In this document: one piece after another, positions 63,378 to 64,000 of the stretch | Layout of the letters: the number at the start of each line of letters is the position of its first letter | How positions within the stretch are numbered: the stretch's first letter is position 1 | Assembly: GCA_946480295.1 (NCBI GenBank) | Contig: CAMLIT010000008.1 | Span: 1 to 64,000, forward strand | Source: an uncultured Gemmatimonadota bacterium | GTDB lineage: Bacteria; Gemmatimonadota; Gemmatimonadetes; Gemmatimonadales; Gemmatimonadaceae | Direction of reading: 5' to 3' | DNA length: 64,000 nt | The notes under the pieces: generated by a model | What the model was told of the DNA's origin: nothing | The model's input: only the letters and a program-made list of their open reading frames with translations | Database searches by the model: none | Program-made: the position numbers and the translations under genes

Positions 63378-64000
63378 TCACCGCTCGCGTCGCGCGCCGC
63401 GCGCCGCCGATCCCGCCGCCACGGCGACCGCGCCGGCGGCGAGCGCCGTCTCGAGCCGGCTCCACTGCGCCTGCCGCAGCGGCGCCGGCGCGAGCGCCAG
63501 CGACGCCGCCTCGGGAAGCCGGTGGTCCGCCTCGAGCGCCTCCGGATGCAGCGCGAGCTGCACGACCTCGGCGAGGTGGAGTCCCCGCCGCCCCGTCGTC
63601 TGCGCGATCTGCTCCCGGCAGCTGAACCCGTCCGCCATGACGATCGTCTCGGCGTCGGCGGCGCGGACCGCCGGCAGGAGCACGAGCTCGCCCACGCCGA
63701 TGGACACCTCGTACTTGTCGCGCTCGAAGCCGAACGCCCCCGCCATCCCGCAGCACCCGGAGTCGAGCATCGTGTAGTCCAGCTGGAGCGCCTGCAGCGA
63801 GCGCTCCAGGCCGTGCACCTTCATCACCGCCTTGTGGTGGCAGTGCGCGTGCACCACCGCCTTCCGCGGCAGCGTCGGGAGCGTCGCCCCCTCGTCCAGG
63901 CGGCGCGCGAGGAACTCGCCGAGCGTGAACACCTGCGCGCTCAGTCGTTTGGCGTTCTCGTCGCGGGCGAGGAGGTTCACCAGCTCGTCGCGGAAGACCG
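63378..64000 (-). CDS. CCG-domain (Fe-S) oxidoreductase, C-terminal part
   Basis: The gene runs off the window; at least 207 residues are visible. The cysteine-rich CCG motif is HAHCHHKAVMKVHG ... MLDSGCCGMAGAFGFE, as in heterodisulfide reductase D, GlpC and the C-terminal half of some FAD-linked oxidases. The C-terminal 35 residues are Ala-rich. The in-frame reading continues upstream of 63980 (VFRDELVNLL), so no internal start is needed. Its substrate (lactate, glycolate or glycerol phosphate) cannot be told from this part. Confidence 0.8.
   Translation of the reverse strand, partial: VFRDELVNLLARDENAKRLSAQVFTLGEFLARRLDEGATLPTLPRKAVVHAHCHHKAVMKVHGLERSLQALQLDYTMLDSGCCGMAGAFGFERDKYEVSIGVGELVLLPAVRAADAETIVMADGFSCREQIAQTTGRRGLHLAEVVQLALHPEALEADHRLPEAASLALAPAPLRQAQWSRLETALAAGAVAVAAGSAARGARRER

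Overview
The window is very GC-rich (about 70% or more by eye), densely packed and bacterial. A SusC/SusD outer-membrane pair, a TonB receptor, a complete alternative complex III, very frequent GTG starts with 4-base GTGA overlaps, and soil-type aromatic catabolism together suggest a member of the Gemmatimonadota. That assignment is inference; no 16S or marker gene lies in the window. No tRNA, rRNA, CRISPR array, prophage or intact insertion sequence was seen.

Layout. 0-4.6 kb: susD and susC homologues on the minus strand. 5.0-7.3 kb: thrB-thrC, divergent from susC. 7.4-8.3 kb: a patatin-like phospholipase. 8.4-20.4 kb: a phenylacetate catabolic locus on the minus strand in two blocks, paaABCD (20.4-17.8) and paaG-paaH-paaI-paaJ-paaY-paaZ (15.1-8.5), separated by a plus-strand fused alpha/beta 2-oxo-acid dehydrogenase E1 gene and a small orphan gene. 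20.5-27.5 kb: a crotonase-family protein, a divergent Glu/Leu/Phe/Val-type dehydrogenase, hmgA, hppD and acetoacetyl-CoA synthetase, which form a phenylalanine/tyrosine route: homogentisate is opened, the acetoacetate finally released is activated to acetoacetyl-CoA, and a thiolase could cleave that. 27.5-34.8 kb: a lipoprotein M30-like metallopeptidase, a TonB receptor, an ArsC-like reductase, a GH29 alpha-L-fucosidase, TfoX-N and DUF2007 proteins. 35-37.5 kb: a large zinc metalloprotease lipoprotein. 37.6-40.7 kb: GNAT, N-succinylamino-acid racemase/OSBS-like enzyme and M20 hydrolase, the composition of a D- to L-amino-acid conversion pathway. 41-45 kb: three small membrane proteins (two paralogous and haem-copper-oxidase-like, one CopD-like), DinB and a KimA-like transporter. 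45-48.9 kb: LmbE-like deacetylase, lipoproteins and an esterase.

48.9-55.9 kb is an accessory zone. All genes are on the minus strand, several are truncated or broken, and the gene families (VOC, DHFR/RibD-like, APH, SnoaL, DoxX, TrmO, transglutaminase-like) are ones often carried on gene cassettes. GTTAGGC/GCCTAAC cores fall at gene boundaries, which suggests a decayed integron cassette array without an integrase. 56.1-63.4 kb is the alternative complex III operon actABCDEF, preceded by a partial CCG-domain oxidoreductase running off the window.

The most unusual signal cuts across all regions: short tandem heptads of the form GGG-N4 (GGGACGA, GGGTCGA, GGGAGGC, GGGACGC), usually 3-9 G-tracts at exact 7-base spacing, each able in principle to form a G-quadruplex. 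They are polarised relative to genes. Just downstream of stop codons the G-rich strand is the coding strand; just upstream of starts the C-rich strand is the coding strand. Convergent gene pairs are therefore joined by long inverted repeats, and the arrays sometimes run in frame through coding sequence.
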